Positions 48,995 to 57,689 are shown, counted from the first letter of the stretch. The stretch: DNA of 64,000 nucleotides from Variovorax saccharolyticus (GCF_030316765.1 NZ_JASZYT010000008.1:186001-250000), one strand, 5' to 3'. Translations and numbers: made by a program. Notes: generated by a model not told the origin, from the sequence alone.

Positions 48995-49708
48995 GTGAAG
49001 CTTGCGATCAGTCTGGCCTGCGTGGCCGTGCTCTTGGGTGGATGTGCTGGTTCGGGCCGTCCCTCGACCGGCCCAGGTTCCGGCTATGGCTCCACCTACG
49101 TCCCGGACGTCAAGCCGACGCCGACGGCGGCCCCTGACTATGACGCAACGGTCGCCAAGTGCCAGAAGCGCGCGGGCGACCTGCCGTACATCCGCTATGG
49201 CGAGCACGACGAGGCGACCTTCCTTGTCTCCGCCGGCACCGGCTACGCATTTGGCGTCGCCGCACCTTTTACCGGCATCTGGACGTTCTGGGCTGCTGTG
49301 CCGGTGGCCGTCGGCGTCGGTGCGTTCGCCTACTGGGTCGACGCGCCCGAGCGCCAGCGCTGGTACAAGCGCCAGGAATCCATGATGGCAGACTGCATGG
49401 CGCAGGCGGGCTATGAGAACCAGGACCCCAGCGTGAAGGTGACCTGGGTCAAGTTCAATCCGACGGTGCACACGCGCCGCTCGACGGGCGTGGACACCTA
49501 CAACGCCGAGCGCCTGGCAAAGACCCGCAGCTGCCAAGTCGCGCCGATGGCCGATCTGGTGTCGAAGGGCCCGGGCTTCGAGATCTACCGCATTCCCTGC
49601 GCGGACCTCGGCAAGACGATGGTCGTGCGCTGCGAGTTCGGCAACTGCCGCGACACGGGGCCTGTGTTGGGCGCCACCGCGGACAAGATCCAGGTCGGGC
49701 AGAAGTAG
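48995..49708 (+). CDS. Hypothetical lipoprotein
   Basis: A 237-residue protein with a lipoprotein signal (AVLLGGC, Cys17), a Gly/Ser/Pro linker, then a domain with one hydrophobic stretch (IWTFWAAVPVAVGVGAFAYWV) flanked by charged residues and several cysteines (AKCQKRAG, ADCMAQAGY, RSCQVAP, IPCAD, CEFGNC). The GTG start has AGAGGAGAAGG upstream. The QAGY/CMAQAGY block is common in small periplasmic proteins of unknown role. No enzyme motif is seen. Confidence 0.75.
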   Translation: MKLAISLACVAVLLGGCAGSGRPSTGPGSGYGSTYVPDVKPTPTAAPDYDATVAKCQKRAGDLPYIRYGEHDEATFLVSAGTGYAFGVAAPFTGIWTFWAAVPVAVGVGAFAYWVDAPERQRWYKRQESMMADCMAQAGYENQDPSVKVTWVKFNPTVHTRRSTGVDTYNAERLAKTRSCQVAPMADLVSKGPGFEIYRIPCADLGKTMVVRCEFGNCRDTGPVLGATADKIQVGQK

Positions 49709-49873
49709 GAGCGGTGGCACGATCCTGCAGAACAGATCGGCCAGTTCCGCAGCACCGCTGATCATCGGCACGCCAGGAAGGACTTTTTTCGTTTTGCCTT
49801 CCAGCCGACCTCCGACGACACTCCCTCGCACGCCTGCGCCCGCGGCGACAGCGATACCGAGGAGAACACCTGC

Positions 49874-50194
49874 ATGCGCATCGTCAATGACAGCGAGCAC
49901 TGCCGCCGCTGGTGGATCGGAACCAGGGCTGGCGATGCGGTCAAGAACACGCTCGATGCGAACGCCGATGGCGTCGTCAACGCCGGTGATTTCGTCGCCT
50001 GGGCCGTGTACATCTTCCATCTTCCCGCCTACACCGGGATGATCATCGTCGACAGCTTTCCCCTGGTGGCGCAGTTCTTCGCTGTCGACTGCAAGACCGG
50101 GTTCGGCTGGGGCGGCACGGTGGTCAGCCTTCTGGCCTGGATCTTCCTGGCCTACAGCGTGACCGCGTCCTCCAGATCGGGCGATAGGAACTAG
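49874..50194 (+). CDS. Small membrane protein of unknown function
   Basis: A 106-residue protein with about two to three hydrophobic segments (FVAWAVYIFHLPAYTGMIIV, FPLVAQFFAV and VVSLLAWIFLAYSV) after a short Cys/Trp-containing start. A good ribosome site (GAGGAG, nine bases before the ATG) supports it. The frame stays open 165 bases upstream, with protein-like composition but no start codon, so a longer ancestral gene truncated at its 5' end is possible. I do not recognise the family. Confidence 0.55.
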   Translation: MRIVNDSEHCRRWWIGTRAGDAVKNTLDANADGVVNAGDFVAWAVYIFHLPAYTGMIIVDSFPLVAQFFAVDCKTGFGWGGTVVSLLAWIFLAYSVTASSRSGDRN

Positions 50195-50292
50195 GACGCG
50201 CGCAGGCCCTGGCCGAAGGGTGCACCGGCCGGCCCCGCGACCGGCCGGATGGCTTATTGGCCGCCACGGCGCCTGCCGCCAGAATCTTCCGC

Positions 50293-50493
50293 ATGGAGAC
50301 GATGGGCGACGAAGAACTCGCCGCTGCGGCCTACGTGCTGAGAAAGCGGGCCGAGCTGGGCGACCCCGACGCATTGGAGCAGGCGCGACGCATGGAGGCC
50401 GAGTTGAGCCGCCGGCTGGGCTCGACGCCATCCGGCCATGGTCCGCTGGAGCCGGAAGCCAAGCCTGCGCGGCCCTGGTGGCGTTTCTGGTAG
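50293..50493 (+). CDS. Small hypothetical protein
   Basis: A 66-residue acidic-then-basic protein with a helical core ELAAAAYVLRKRAELGDPDAL and a Trp-rich end (ARPWWRFW). ATG at 50293 or 50302 fits; the second has GGAG seven bases upstream. The TTG further left would add a hydrophobic leader of uncertain reality. The codon pattern is like its neighbours, but no homologue is recognised. Confidence 0.5.
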   Translation: METMGDEELAAAAYVLRKRAELGDPDALEQARRMEAELSRRLGSTPSGHGPLEPEAKPARPWWRFW

Positions 50494-50602
50494 CCGAACC
50501 GGGGGCGGTGGGGCGCGCTTCGGGCGCTGTTCGATCGGCTTGGCAAGCCGCGCGGATCGCGGCAGACTTTTCCGGGTCGACTTTTGATCAAGGAGAAGCG
50601 TC

Positions 50603-50959
50603 ATGAAATCAATCCTCCGTTCGACATCGAGCGTGCTGCTCGCCGGCGTTGCAATGCTCGGCGCAGCGGTGGCGCAGGCCCAGGGCAGCAACATGCCCAA
50701 CTGCGAAGACCCGCGCGTCGACCGCACCGCCTGCTACCGCGAAGCGGCTGCGGCGCAGGAAGCAAAACGCCAGGGTCTCTTGAACAGCCCCGGCGGCTAC
50801 GACAAGAACGCGCTCGCACGCTGCCAGCGGCAGCCCGAAAGTGCCCGCGCCGCCTGCGAGCAGCGCGTGCTGGGCACCGGCAACACCACCATCCGCGGCA
50901 GTGTGCAGGGTGGCGGCAAGATCCGCACCACCGAGGTGCCGGTGCCGGCGAAGAACTGA
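50603..50959 (+). CDS. Secreted cysteine-containing protein of unknown function
   Basis: A 118-residue protein with a clear signal peptide (residues 1-27, ending AQAQG). The mature part has four cysteines in two pairs (NCEDPRVDRTACYREA and ARCQRQPESARAACEQR), which suggests disulphides in the periplasm. AAGGAG lies nine bases before the ATG. Similar small proteins are frequent in Burkholderiales; the function is unknown. Confidence 0.75.
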   Translation: MKSILRSTSSVLLAGVAMLGAAVAQAQGSNMPNCEDPRVDRTACYREAAAAQEAKRQGLLNSPGGYDKNALARCQRQPESARAACEQRVLGTGNTTIRGSVQGGGKIRTTEVPVPAKN

Positions 50960-51017
50960 GCTTCGGGCGTTAGGCTATCTTCGGCTCATCAGGGGGACAG
51001 GCCCCTGGGGAGCCCAG

Positions 51018-51866
51018 ATGTTTTCGCATGTCTTCGTGAGCGTGAGCGACTTCGAGCGCGCACTGCGTTTCTATCAACCGCTGATGCAGGGCCTGGGGCT
51101 CGAGCGCCGCTTTTGCGAACCCGAGAGACCCTGGGCCGGCTGGCACAGCGCAGGCCGGTCGCGGCCCTTCTTCGTGATCTGCAAGCCGCACGACGGCCTG
51201 CCGCACGCACCCGGCAACGGCCAGATGATGGCCTTCGCCGCGGCCGACCGCGCGATGGTGCGCGCGGTGCACGACATCGCGCTCGCCCATGGCGGGACTT
51301 GCGAAGGCGCACCCGGCCTGCGGACGCACTATCACCCGGACTACTACGGGGCCTACTTTCGAGACCCCGACGGCAACAAGTTCGGCGTCGCCTGCCATGC
51401 GCCGGAGGCCGAGGCGGGCGCCGGGATCCGGATCGCCACGTACGCGGACCCGGTGCACCGCGAGCAGGTGGTCCGTCTCTGGGGCCGCACGTTCAGCTAC
51501 GGCACGGCGCACAACGACCCGGCCCTCGGCATCGACAAGAAGCTGGCGGTCGCCGACGGCCTCTTCTTCGTCGCGCTGGCGCAGGCTTCGGTGATCGGCA
51601 CGGTGCTCGCGGGCTACGACGGGCATCGGGGCTGGCTGTACTCGGTGGCCGTCGACCCGGGGCACCGGTCCCGGGGTGTCGGCACGGCCTTGGTGAGGCA
51701 CGCGGAGCGCGCCCTGACCGATCGGGGCTGCATGAAGATCAACCTGCAGATCGCCCCTGGCAACGAATCGGTGGCGGCGTTCTACGAAGCGCTGGGCTAT
51801 GGGGTCGAGCCGCGCGTCAGCATGGGAAAGCGGATCGCCGCCAACATCCCCGGCGGCGGCGCCTGA
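51018..51866 (+). CDS. VOC-domain and GNAT acetyltransferase fusion protein
   Basis: A 282-residue two-domain protein. Residues 1-132 form a glyoxalase/bleomycin-resistance (VOC) unit: HVFVSVSDFERALRFYQPLM at the start and YFRDPDGNKFGVACH at the end. Residues 138-275 form a GNAT acetyltransferase with the acetyl-CoA loop VDPGHRSRGVGTALVRHAE and AAFYEALGYGVEPRVSMGKR. Each half is normal for its family; the fusion is unusual. It may combine binding and acetylation of a small electrophile or antibiotic, which is inference. The gene stands alone, convergent with the next. Confidence 0.82.
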   Translation: MFSHVFVSVSDFERALRFYQPLMQGLGLERRFCEPERPWAGWHSAGRSRPFFVICKPHDGLPHAPGNGQMMAFAAADRAMVRAVHDIALAHGGTCEGAPGLRTHYHPDYYGAYFRDPDGNKFGVACHAPEAEAGAGIRIATYADPVHREQVVRLWGRTFSYGTAHNDPALGIDKKLAVADGLFFVALAQASVIGTVLAGYDGHRGWLYSVAVDPGHRSRGVGTALVRHAERALTDRGCMKINLQIAPGNESVAAFYEALGYGVEPRVSMGKRIAANIPGGGA

Positions 51867-51869
51867 GCC

Positions 51870-52334
51870 TCAGGGGTGCAGCGCCGCCCAGCCGCAGAAG
51901 GCCAGCAGCACCGCGGCGGCAAACAGGTCGGAAACCATCGCCACGTTCTCCTTCGCGTTGCGATGCGGCTGCAGGGCGTGGTTGATTCCGGCCAGCCCGT
52001 AGAAGATGCCGCCGACCAGCGCCGCCGGCGTCAGCCAGCCCGGCAACAGCAGGCTCAGCGTGCCGACGACGCCGATGGCGAGGTTGCCGAAGCCCAGTTC
52101 GCGCACCAGCAGCAAGACGTCGTCGCCCCGGATGCCGAGGATGGTCTCGGCCGTGTAGCGCGGCTGCAGGATCTGGCGGACGCCGGCCAGCAGCAGGCGC
52201 AGCCCGACGGCCCAGAACACGTACCACTTGCCGATCAGCGGCATGCCGAGCGAGGCATGCCCAGCGCCCAGTTCGATCGCGATCGACAGCAGCGGAAAGA
52301 CCAGCATCAGACCGGCGACGATGACGAAGTACAT
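51870..52334 (-). CDS. Hypothetical integral membrane protein
   Basis: A 154-residue protein with about four membrane helices, beginning MYFVIVAGLMLVFPLLSIAIELG and including LVRELGFGNLAIGVVGTLSLLLPGW and AALVGGIFYGLAGINHALQ. This looks like the small DUF6790/DoxX-like membrane families, but I cannot name one with certainty. The start at 52334 opens directly into the first helix; the 50-residue upstream extension is basic and unlikely. The 194 bases to the next gene hold no recognisable feature. Confidence 0.65.
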   Translation of the reverse strand: MYFVIVAGLMLVFPLLSIAIELGAGHASLGMPLIGKWYVFWAVGLRLLLAGVRQILQPRYTAETILGIRGDDVLLLVRELGFGNLAIGVVGTLSLLLPGWLTPAALVGGIFYGLAGINHALQPHRNAKENVAMVSDLFAAAVLLAFCGWAALHP

Positions 52335-52528
52335 GGATCGGTCCGTTGGCTTGCTGCGATCGCAGGATTGTGCCGCGGCGGCATCCCGCCGCAGGTGTAA
52401 CCGGGGTGGGCCATCAACACTACCGGCGGCGGGGGCGACCTGTGACGGGCGCCCGCCGGCCGCCCATAATCCGCCCTCGGCCAAGCCAGGGGCCTCTTCG
52501 AATCCTGGCGTTCATTGGGGCGACCACG

Positions 52529-52747
52529 ATGAGCTCATTGCAAATGTTCCTGCCGGCATCCGAGCCCGCGCGCAGCGAGGCGTTGGCCCTGCTGCAGAAA
52601 ACGCACCACATTCCCAGGCATCTCGTGCGTGGCATCGTGCGCGGCGCCGCCGGCAAGCGCGCCGCCATCGCGGAGGCGCAAGTGCAGCAGCAGAGTTTCG
52701 ATGCCTCCGATCACGCGAGTCCCGCTCCGCAGATGCAGGCCGGCTGA
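52529..52747 (+). CDS. Small hypothetical protein
   Basis: A 72-residue soluble protein starting MSSLQMFLPASEPARSEALAL, helical and rich in Ala and Gln, with a basic middle (HHIPRHLVRGIVRGAAGKRAA). A weak ribosome site precedes the ATG. It lies 94 bases before greB. I do not recognise it. A form with a long basic extension upstream is possible but looks like non-coding sequence. Confidence 0.5.
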   Translation: MSSLQMFLPASEPARSEALALLQKTHHIPRHLVRGIVRGAAGKRAAIAEAQVQQQSFDASDHASPAPQMQAG

Positions 52748-52841
52748 ACGGCAGCAGTATCTTTTGTATCCATTGGCATCCGGGGCCAGGGCTTCGCACC
52801 CTGGCCTTGAGGGCTGGCGCCCGTGATACAACCTTCGGAGC

Positions 52842-53405
52842 ATGAGCAAGGCATTCACGAAGGAAAGCGACAGCGACGACGATGACGGCGGCGAAGGCGC
52901 CGGCCTGCCGCCGCTGCCCGCGGGCGGCAAGAACTACATGACGCCGTCCGGCTACGCCCGGCTGCGCGCCGAACTGCTCGACCTGATGGACAACGAACGA
53001 CCGAAGGTGGTCGAGGCGGTGCATTGGGCGGCCAAGAACGGCGATCGCTCCGAGAACGGCGACTACCTCTACGGCAAGAAGCGGCTGCGTGAGATCGATC
53101 GCCGGATCCGTTTCCTGACCAAGCGGCTCGAGGTGGCCGAGGTCACCGACCCGTCGGTGCATCACGGCAGCGACCAGGTCTTCTTCGGCGCCACCGTGCG
53201 CTACGCCGACGAGGAGGGCGAAGAGCGCGAAGTCACGATCCTCGGCATCGACGAGGCGAACAGCGCCCAGGCGCAGGTCAGCTGGATCTCGCCGATCGCG
53301 CGCGCGCTGCTGAAGTCGCGCGAGGGCGATGTGGTGAAGCTGGCGACGCCCGGGGGCATGCACGAAGTCGAGGTGCTGCAGGTGCGCTACCCGGCACCGG
53401 CCTGA
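52842..53405 (+). CDS. greB: Transcription elongation factor GreB
   Basis: Rescues backtracked RNA polymerase by stimulating transcript cleavage. The 187 residues begin with an acidic stretch (SDSDDDDGG, residues 9-17) not found in E. coli GreB, then the coiled-coil ERPKVVEAVHWAAKNGDRSENGDYLYGKKRLREID, whose ENGDY acidic tip is catalytic, and the C-terminal FKBP-like domain (VRYADEEGEEREVTILG, VSWISPIARALL). YLYGKKRLREID marks GreB rather than GreA. It is convergent with spoT. Confidence 0.94.
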   Translation: MSKAFTKESDSDDDDGGEGAGLPPLPAGGKNYMTPSGYARLRAELLDLMDNERPKVVEAVHWAAKNGDRSENGDYLYGKKRLREIDRRIRFLTKRLEVAEVTDPSVHHGSDQVFFGATVRYADEEGEEREVTILGIDEANSAQAQVSWISPIARALLKSREGDVVKLATPGGMHEVEVLQVRYPAPA

Positions 53406-53411
53406 AGCGGC

Positions 53412-55664
53412 TCAGGGCGCCGGAACCGTCCGCGCCGCTGCCAGCACCGACGAGGTGCGCCGCGCCGCCCGCAGCACGGCATCGAGATGCGCGCGGTCGC
53501 GGACCGCGATCACGAAGCGCAGGTCGGTCGAATCCTGTGGCGTCTCGTCGGCCATCTCGACGTGCGTGATGTCGGCCTCGGCATCGGCCAGCGTCGCCGC
53601 CACCCGCGCCAGCACGCCCTTGTCGTTGCGCACCGTGATGACCACGCCGGTCTCGAAGGTGCGCACAGGCTCGTCGGCCCATTCGACCGCGAAGAAGCGC
53701 TCGCTGTCCTTGTAGCGCAGCCGCTGGCCGACGCCGCATTCCTCGGTGTGGACCACCAGCCCTTCGCCGTGGCCGAGGTAGCCGACGATGCCGTCGCCCG
53801 GGATCGGCCGGCAACAGAGGGCGAAGCGCACCGAGGAGTTCTCGCTGCCGTCGAGCGTGACCGCGCCTTGCGACACCCCCTCGTGCGCCGTGAAGCGTTC
53901 GCGGCTCAGCATCAGCGCGTCGGGCTTCTCGCCGCGCTCGGACAGCAGCGCCATCAGGCGCTTGGCGACGATGCTGGCGATGCGCTTGCCCAGGCCGATG
54001 TCGGTCAGCAGTTCGGCGCGGGTGCGGTTGCCGGTGAAGCGCAGCAGCTTCTCCCACAATTGCTGGTGGTCGGCGTCGTCGTCGGGCAGCTTGCCCAGGC
54101 CCTCGGCGCGCAGCGCCTGCGCCAGCAGCTTCTCGCCCAGGCCTTCGGATTCGGCATGCGCGAGCGTCTTGAGGTAGTGGCGGATCTTGGAGCGGGCGCG
54201 GCCGGTGCGCACGAAGCCGAGCCAGGCCGGATTGGGCGTCGATACCGGCGCCGTGATGATCTCGACCACGTCGCCGTTCTTGAGCTCGGTGCGCAGCGGC
54301 ACCTGGTCGCCGTTGATGCGGGCGGCCGAGGTGTGGTCGCCGATGTTGCTGTGGATCGCGTAGGCGAAGTCGACCACGGTGGCGCCGCGCGGCAGCGCCA
54401 TGATCTGGCTCTTGGGCGTGAAGACGTAGACCGCGTCGGGGAACAGGTCGACCTTGACGTGGTCCCAGAACTCGGCAGCGTCGCGGGTCTCGTCCTGGAT
54501 GTCGAGCAGCGACTGCAGCCACTTGGCGCCGAGCCGTTCGCTGGTCGCCGCGGCCGGCTCCTGCGCCTTGTAGAGCCAATGCGCCGCCACGCCCGATTCG
54601 GCCACCACGTGCATCGCCTCGGTGCGCAGCTGGAACTCGACGTTGACGCCCGAGGGGCCGACCAGCGTGGTGTGCAGCGACTGGTAGCCGTTGAGCTTGG
54701 CGATCGCGATGTGGTCCTTGAACTTGCCCGGCAGCGGCTTGTACATCTGGTGCAGGATGCCCAGGCCGGTGTAGCAGGCGATCACGGTCGGCACGATCAG
54801 CCGGAAGCCGTAGATGTCGGTCACCTGGGCGAAGCTCAGGTGCTTCTCGTCCATCTTTCGGTAGATGGAATAGAGGGTCTTCTCGCGCCCGGCGATGCGC
54901 ACGTTCATGCCGGCGGCGGCGAACGAGGTCTCGACCTCCTGCTGCACCTTCTGGATCAGGTCGCGGCGGCGCCCGCGGGCCTTGGCCACCGCCTTGGACA
55001 GCACCGCGTAGCGCCACGGCCGCAGGTGGCGGAACGACAGGTCCTGCAGTTCGCGGTAGGTCTGGTTCAGGCCCAGCCGGTGGGCGATCGGGGCGTAGAT
55101 CTCGAGCGTCTCGCGCGAGATGCGGGCCCATTTCTCGCGCGGCGCGTCGTCCAGCGTGCGCATGTTGTGGGTGCGGTCGGCCAGCTTGACCAGGATCACC
55201 CGGACGTCGCGCGCCATGGCGAGCAGCATCTTGCGGAAGGACTCGGCCTGGTTCTCCTCGCGGGTGTTGAAGCGCAGCTTGTCCAGCTTGGTGAGACCGT
55301 CGACCAGCTCGGCCACCGGGGCGCCGAAGCGCTCGATCAGCTCGGACTTGGTGACGCCGCAGTCCTCGATCGCGTCGTGCAGCAGGGCCGCCATCAGCGC
55401 CTGGGCGTCGAGCTTCCATTCGGCGCACTGGGCCGCCACCGCGATCGGATGCGTGATGTAGGGCTCGCCGCTGTTGCGCAGCTGCCCCAGGTGGGCCTCG
55501 TCGGCGAAGCGGTAGGCGCGGCGGACCAGGTCGATGTCCTCGGCGCCCAGGTAGTCGAGGCGGTCGGTCAGGGCGGCGAAACTGGCGGCGGCAGCATTCA
55601 GCGCTGCGGGACTCGGCCGCAGGGCAGGGGATGCCCCGGTCAGGGGCTTGACGACCGCGCTCAT
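53412..55664 (-). CDS. spoT: Bifunctional (p)ppGpp synthetase/hydrolase SpoT
   Basis: Makes and degrades the stringent-response alarmone. The 750 residues contain the HD hydrolase (AHLGQLRNSGEPYITHP, LLHDAIED), the synthetase (RGRRRDLIQKVQQ, GREKTLYSIYRKM, VTDIYGFRLIV), the TGS domain (VYVFTPKSQIMALPRGATVVDFAYAIH) and a C-terminal ACT domain. The intact HDxxED indicates working hydrolase. The start at 55664 (MSAVVKP) is preferred to 55700, which lies between the rpoZ terminator and the coding region. It is third in gmk-rpoZ-spoT. Confidence 0.96.
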   Translation of the reverse strand: MSAVVKPLTGASPALRPSPAALNAAAASFAALTDRLDYLGAEDIDLVRRAYRFADEAHLGQLRNSGEPYITHPIAVAAQCAEWKLDAQALMAALLHDAIEDCGVTKSELIERFGAPVAELVDGLTKLDKLRFNTREENQAESFRKMLLAMARDVRVILVKLADRTHNMRTLDDAPREKWARISRETLEIYAPIAHRLGLNQTYRELQDLSFRHLRPWRYAVLSKAVAKARGRRRDLIQKVQQEVETSFAAAGMNVRIAGREKTLYSIYRKMDEKHLSFAQVTDIYGFRLIVPTVIACYTGLGILHQMYKPLPGKFKDHIAIAKLNGYQSLHTTLVGPSGVNVEFQLRTEAMHVVAESGVAAHWLYKAQEPAAATSERLGAKWLQSLLDIQDETRDAAEFWDHVKVDLFPDAVYVFTPKSQIMALPRGATVVDFAYAIHSNIGDHTSAARINGDQVPLRTELKNGDVVEIITAPVSTPNPAWLGFVRTGRARSKIRHYLKTLAHAESEGLGEKLLAQALRAEGLGKLPDDDADHQQLWEKLLRFTGNRTRAELLTDIGLGKRIASIVAKRLMALLSERGEKPDALMLSRERFTAHEGVSQGAVTLDGSENSSVRFALCCRPIPGDGIVGYLGHGEGLVVHTEECGVGQRLRYKDSERFFAVEWADEPVRTFETGVVITVRNDKGVLARVAATLADAEADITHVEMADETPQDSTDLRFVIAVRDRAHLDAVLRAARRTSSVLAAARTVPAP

Positions 55665-55713
55665 GGGTACCACTTTAGCGTGGCCGCCGAGTCGTCGCAT
55701 TCAGCCACAAAAA

Positions 55714-55733
55714 AAGCACCGCGTACGGTGCTT
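55714..55733 (-). terminator. Intrinsic terminator after rpoZ
   Basis: On the reverse strand AAGCACCG and CGGTGCTT pair over four bases and are followed by TTTTT. It separates rpoZ from spoT, suggesting either attenuated read-through or a separate spoT promoter in the 95-base gap. Confidence 0.8.
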
Positions 55734-55759
55734 CCTTGTTGCATGTGAGCATCAACTTA

Positions 55760-55963
55760 TCAGCCGGGGACCTTCTTGAGCATCTCGAGGCCGATCTTGC
55801 CTTCGGCGATCTCGCGCAGCGCGGTCACGGCCGGCTTGTTCTTGCTTTCGATCTTCGGGGCGTGGCCCTGGCTCAGCATGCGCGCGCGGTAGGTGGCGGC
55901 CAGCACGAGCTGGAAGCGGTTCGGGATGTGAACGAGGCAATCTTCGACGGTGATGCGGGCCAT
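55760..55963 (-). CDS. rpoZ: RNA polymerase omega subunit
   Basis: A 67-residue subunit that chaperones beta-prime into RNA polymerase. It starts MARITVEDCLVHIPNRFQLV and has the invariant ARMLSQG and KPAVTALREIAEGKI blocks. It is the normal length for betaproteobacteria. It follows gmk by 32 bases. Confidence 0.96.
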   Translation of the reverse strand: MARITVEDCLVHIPNRFQLVLAATYRARMLSQGHAPKIESKNKPAVTALREIAEGKIGLEMLKKVPG

Positions 55964-55995
55964 GAGGATCTTTCGGTGCGGACTTTGGGGTCGTT

Positions 55996-56616
55996 TCAGG
56001 GGATGTTCAGCGCGGCGAAGGTGTCGGCGCGAGCGCGGCGCTGTGCGGAGTAGCGCAGCCGCTGAGCGTGGACGATCGCTTTCAGGTCGAAAAGTGCGCG
56101 CTCAAATACCTCGTTGATTATAACGAAGTCGAATTCCGATGCACGCGCCATCTCTTCGGCGGCATTCTGGAGGCGCAATTCGATGATCGAGGCGCTGTCC
56201 TCGCCACGGCGTTCGAGCCGCGAGCGCAGCTCTTCCCAGCTCGGCGGCAGGATGAAGATCATCACCGCGTTGGCGAAGGTCTTGCGGATCTGCAGCGCGC
56301 CCTGGAAGTCGATCTCGAGGATCACGTCGGCGCCCTGGGCGATGCGTTCTTCGATGGCCTTCTTGGAGGTGCCGTAGCGCTGGCCGTGCACGTGCGCCCA
56401 TTCGACGAAGGCGTCGGCCTCGACCATGGCGTCGAACTCGGGGTGGGAGGCGAAGAAGTACTCGCGGCCGTGCTTCTCCTGGCCGCGCGGCGGGCGGGTG
56501 GTGTGCGAGACCGAGGGCTGGACCGCGGAGTCGAGCTCCATCAGGGCCTTGACGAGGCTCGATTTGCCGGCGCCGCTGGGCGCAGCGACCACGAAGATGT
56601 TGCCGGGATAGTCCAT
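55996..56616 (-). CDS. gmk: Guanylate kinase
   Basis: Phosphorylates GMP to GDP. The 206 residues include the P-loop VVAAPSGAGKSSLVKAL, the GMP-binding SVSHTTRPPRGQEKHGREYFF, FVEWAHVHGQRYGTSK and the lid region RLERRGEDSASIIELRL. It starts the gmk-rpoZ-spoT group. A proline-rich spacer of 65 bases separates it from the WYL regulator upstream. Confidence 0.96.
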   Translation of the reverse strand: MDYPGNIFVVAAPSGAGKSSLVKALMELDSAVQPSVSHTTRPPRGQEKHGREYFFASHPEFDAMVEADAFVEWAHVHGQRYGTSKKAIEERIAQGADVILEIDFQGALQIRKTFANAVMIFILPPSWEELRSRLERRGEDSASIIELRLQNAAEEMARASEFDFVIINEVFERALFDLKAIVHAQRLRYSAQRRARADTFAALNIP

Positions 56617-56681
56617 GGATGCTTTGTTCGATGCCCGGCGGCCCAGGCCTGAGGACGCCTCGGCGGCCTCGGCGGCTCTGT

Positions 56682-57620
56682 TCAGCGGCTGGATTCTGGG
56701 GTGTCGTCGCGTTGGCGGGAACCCTGTAGTTTATCAGCCGAGGCTGCGGCGACCGGGGGACGGTAGCCCGGCGCCAGCAGCGCATTGGCTGCGCCGTAGA
56801 GCACCAGCGGGTCGGCCAGGCCGAGCGCGTACTCGGGGCCGCGCAGGCGCAGCCCGGGCGAGCAGTCGACGTTCCAGCGGCGCAGCATGTAGCCGGCGTT
56901 GGCGGCCCTCACCTTGATGCGCAGCACGCCATCGGGCATGTCGTAGTCGAGGCGGATCACGTCGGGGCGAGGGTGCGAGGGGTGGGGCACCAGTTCGAGC
57001 TCGACGATGCGGCTCCACTGGACATCGTGCTCGGCCGTCTCGTGGCGGCCGACCTCGCCGTGCTCGATCACCACCGGGGACTCGATCCGGGTCAGCACGA
57101 AATCGCGGAACTCGGCCGACTTGCGGTCGAAGGCCCGGACATGCCATCGAACGCCCGAGTCGACCAGCGCGAAAGGCACCAGCTCGCGTTCGCCCGGTTG
57201 CCCGGACAGCGAGTGGTAGACCAGCCGCAGCGCCTTGCCGCAATGGATGGCGCGGGTGACGGGGGCCAGCACGCTCATGCGCGGCACGCTGAGCGCGCTC
57301 GGGATCTCGCAGCGCAACAGCGGCGACAGCGCTTCGGCCGCACCCTGTCCGAAACCCTGCGACAGGGCGCTCAGCACGCGCTGCGGCGCATGCTCGAACA
57401 GCGGCTTGAACGAGGCGCTGGGCAGATAGAGCTTGCGGGTGCCGTCGAACTCGAGGTTGCCGGGCGCCGCTTCGCGGTACTGCGCGATGTCCCGCGTGGC
57501 GCCGGCCGGACCGGTGCCGAACCTGGCGACCAGGTCGGAACGCCGCAGCTGACCCAGGAAGTACAGCCGGAAGTCGATGTACGACAGGCGTTCGAGCTGG
57601 GCGCGGGGAATCGGCGGCAT
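56682..57620 (-). CDS. WYL-domain transcriptional regulator, BrxR/CapW-like
   Basis: A 312-residue regulator. Residues 8-70 form a winged helix (IDFRLYFLGQLRRSDLVARFG, TRDIAQYREAAPGNLEF, FKPLF), as in BrxR and CapW, the WYL regulators of BREX and CBASS defence systems. The WYL region (about residues 125-200) has AIHCGKALRLVYHSLSG, ELVPFALVDSGVRWHVRAFDRKS and FRDFVLTRIESP. A C-terminal WCX-like extension follows. It is divergent from the nuclease gene across an AT-rich 95-base gap with a perfect palindrome, so repression of that operon with ligand or DNA-damage release is a reasonable inference. No BREX or CBASS genes are in the window. Confidence 0.85.
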   Translation of the reverse strand: MPPIPRAQLERLSYIDFRLYFLGQLRRSDLVARFGTGPAGATRDIAQYREAAPGNLEFDGTRKLYLPSASFKPLFEHAPQRVLSALSQGFGQGAAEALSPLLRCEIPSALSVPRMSVLAPVTRAIHCGKALRLVYHSLSGQPGERELVPFALVDSGVRWHVRAFDRKSAEFRDFVLTRIESPVVIEHGEVGRHETAEHDVQWSRIVELELVPHPSHPRPDVIRLDYDMPDGVLRIKVRAANAGYMLRRWNVDCSPGLRLRGPEYALGLADPLVLYGAANALLAPGYRPPVAAASADKLQGSRQRDDTPESSR

Positions 57621-57672
57621 GGGGCGATGGTAACCTGATCGTCACTATAAAAGATCAAAAAGAGAATTTATT

Positions 57673-57689
57673 ATCATCAAAATGATGAT
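57673..57689. promoter_or_regulatory. Perfect palindrome between the WYL regulator and the nuclease gene
   Basis: ATCATCA, AAA, TGATGAT, in a notably AT-rich spacer within very GC-rich surroundings. It ends 26 bases before the nuclease start. A weaker TGATC/GATCA pair at 57636-57657 flanks a TATAAA. These are candidate operators for the WYL protein, whose BrxR/CapW relatives bind inverted repeats in such gaps. Confidence 0.55.

Noticed and set aside
48911..50431. A 506-codon open frame on the reverse strand
   Set aside because: It runs antisense to a lipoprotein gene with a signal peptide and good ribosome site and to two further plausible genes. Its translation is low-complexity His/Arg/Gly-rich text typical of an antisense frame in GC-rich DNA.
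56682..57620. A complete BREX or CBASS locus around the WYL regulator
   Set aside because: No brx genes, nucleotidyl cyclase or effector are found; only the regulator type resembles those systems.
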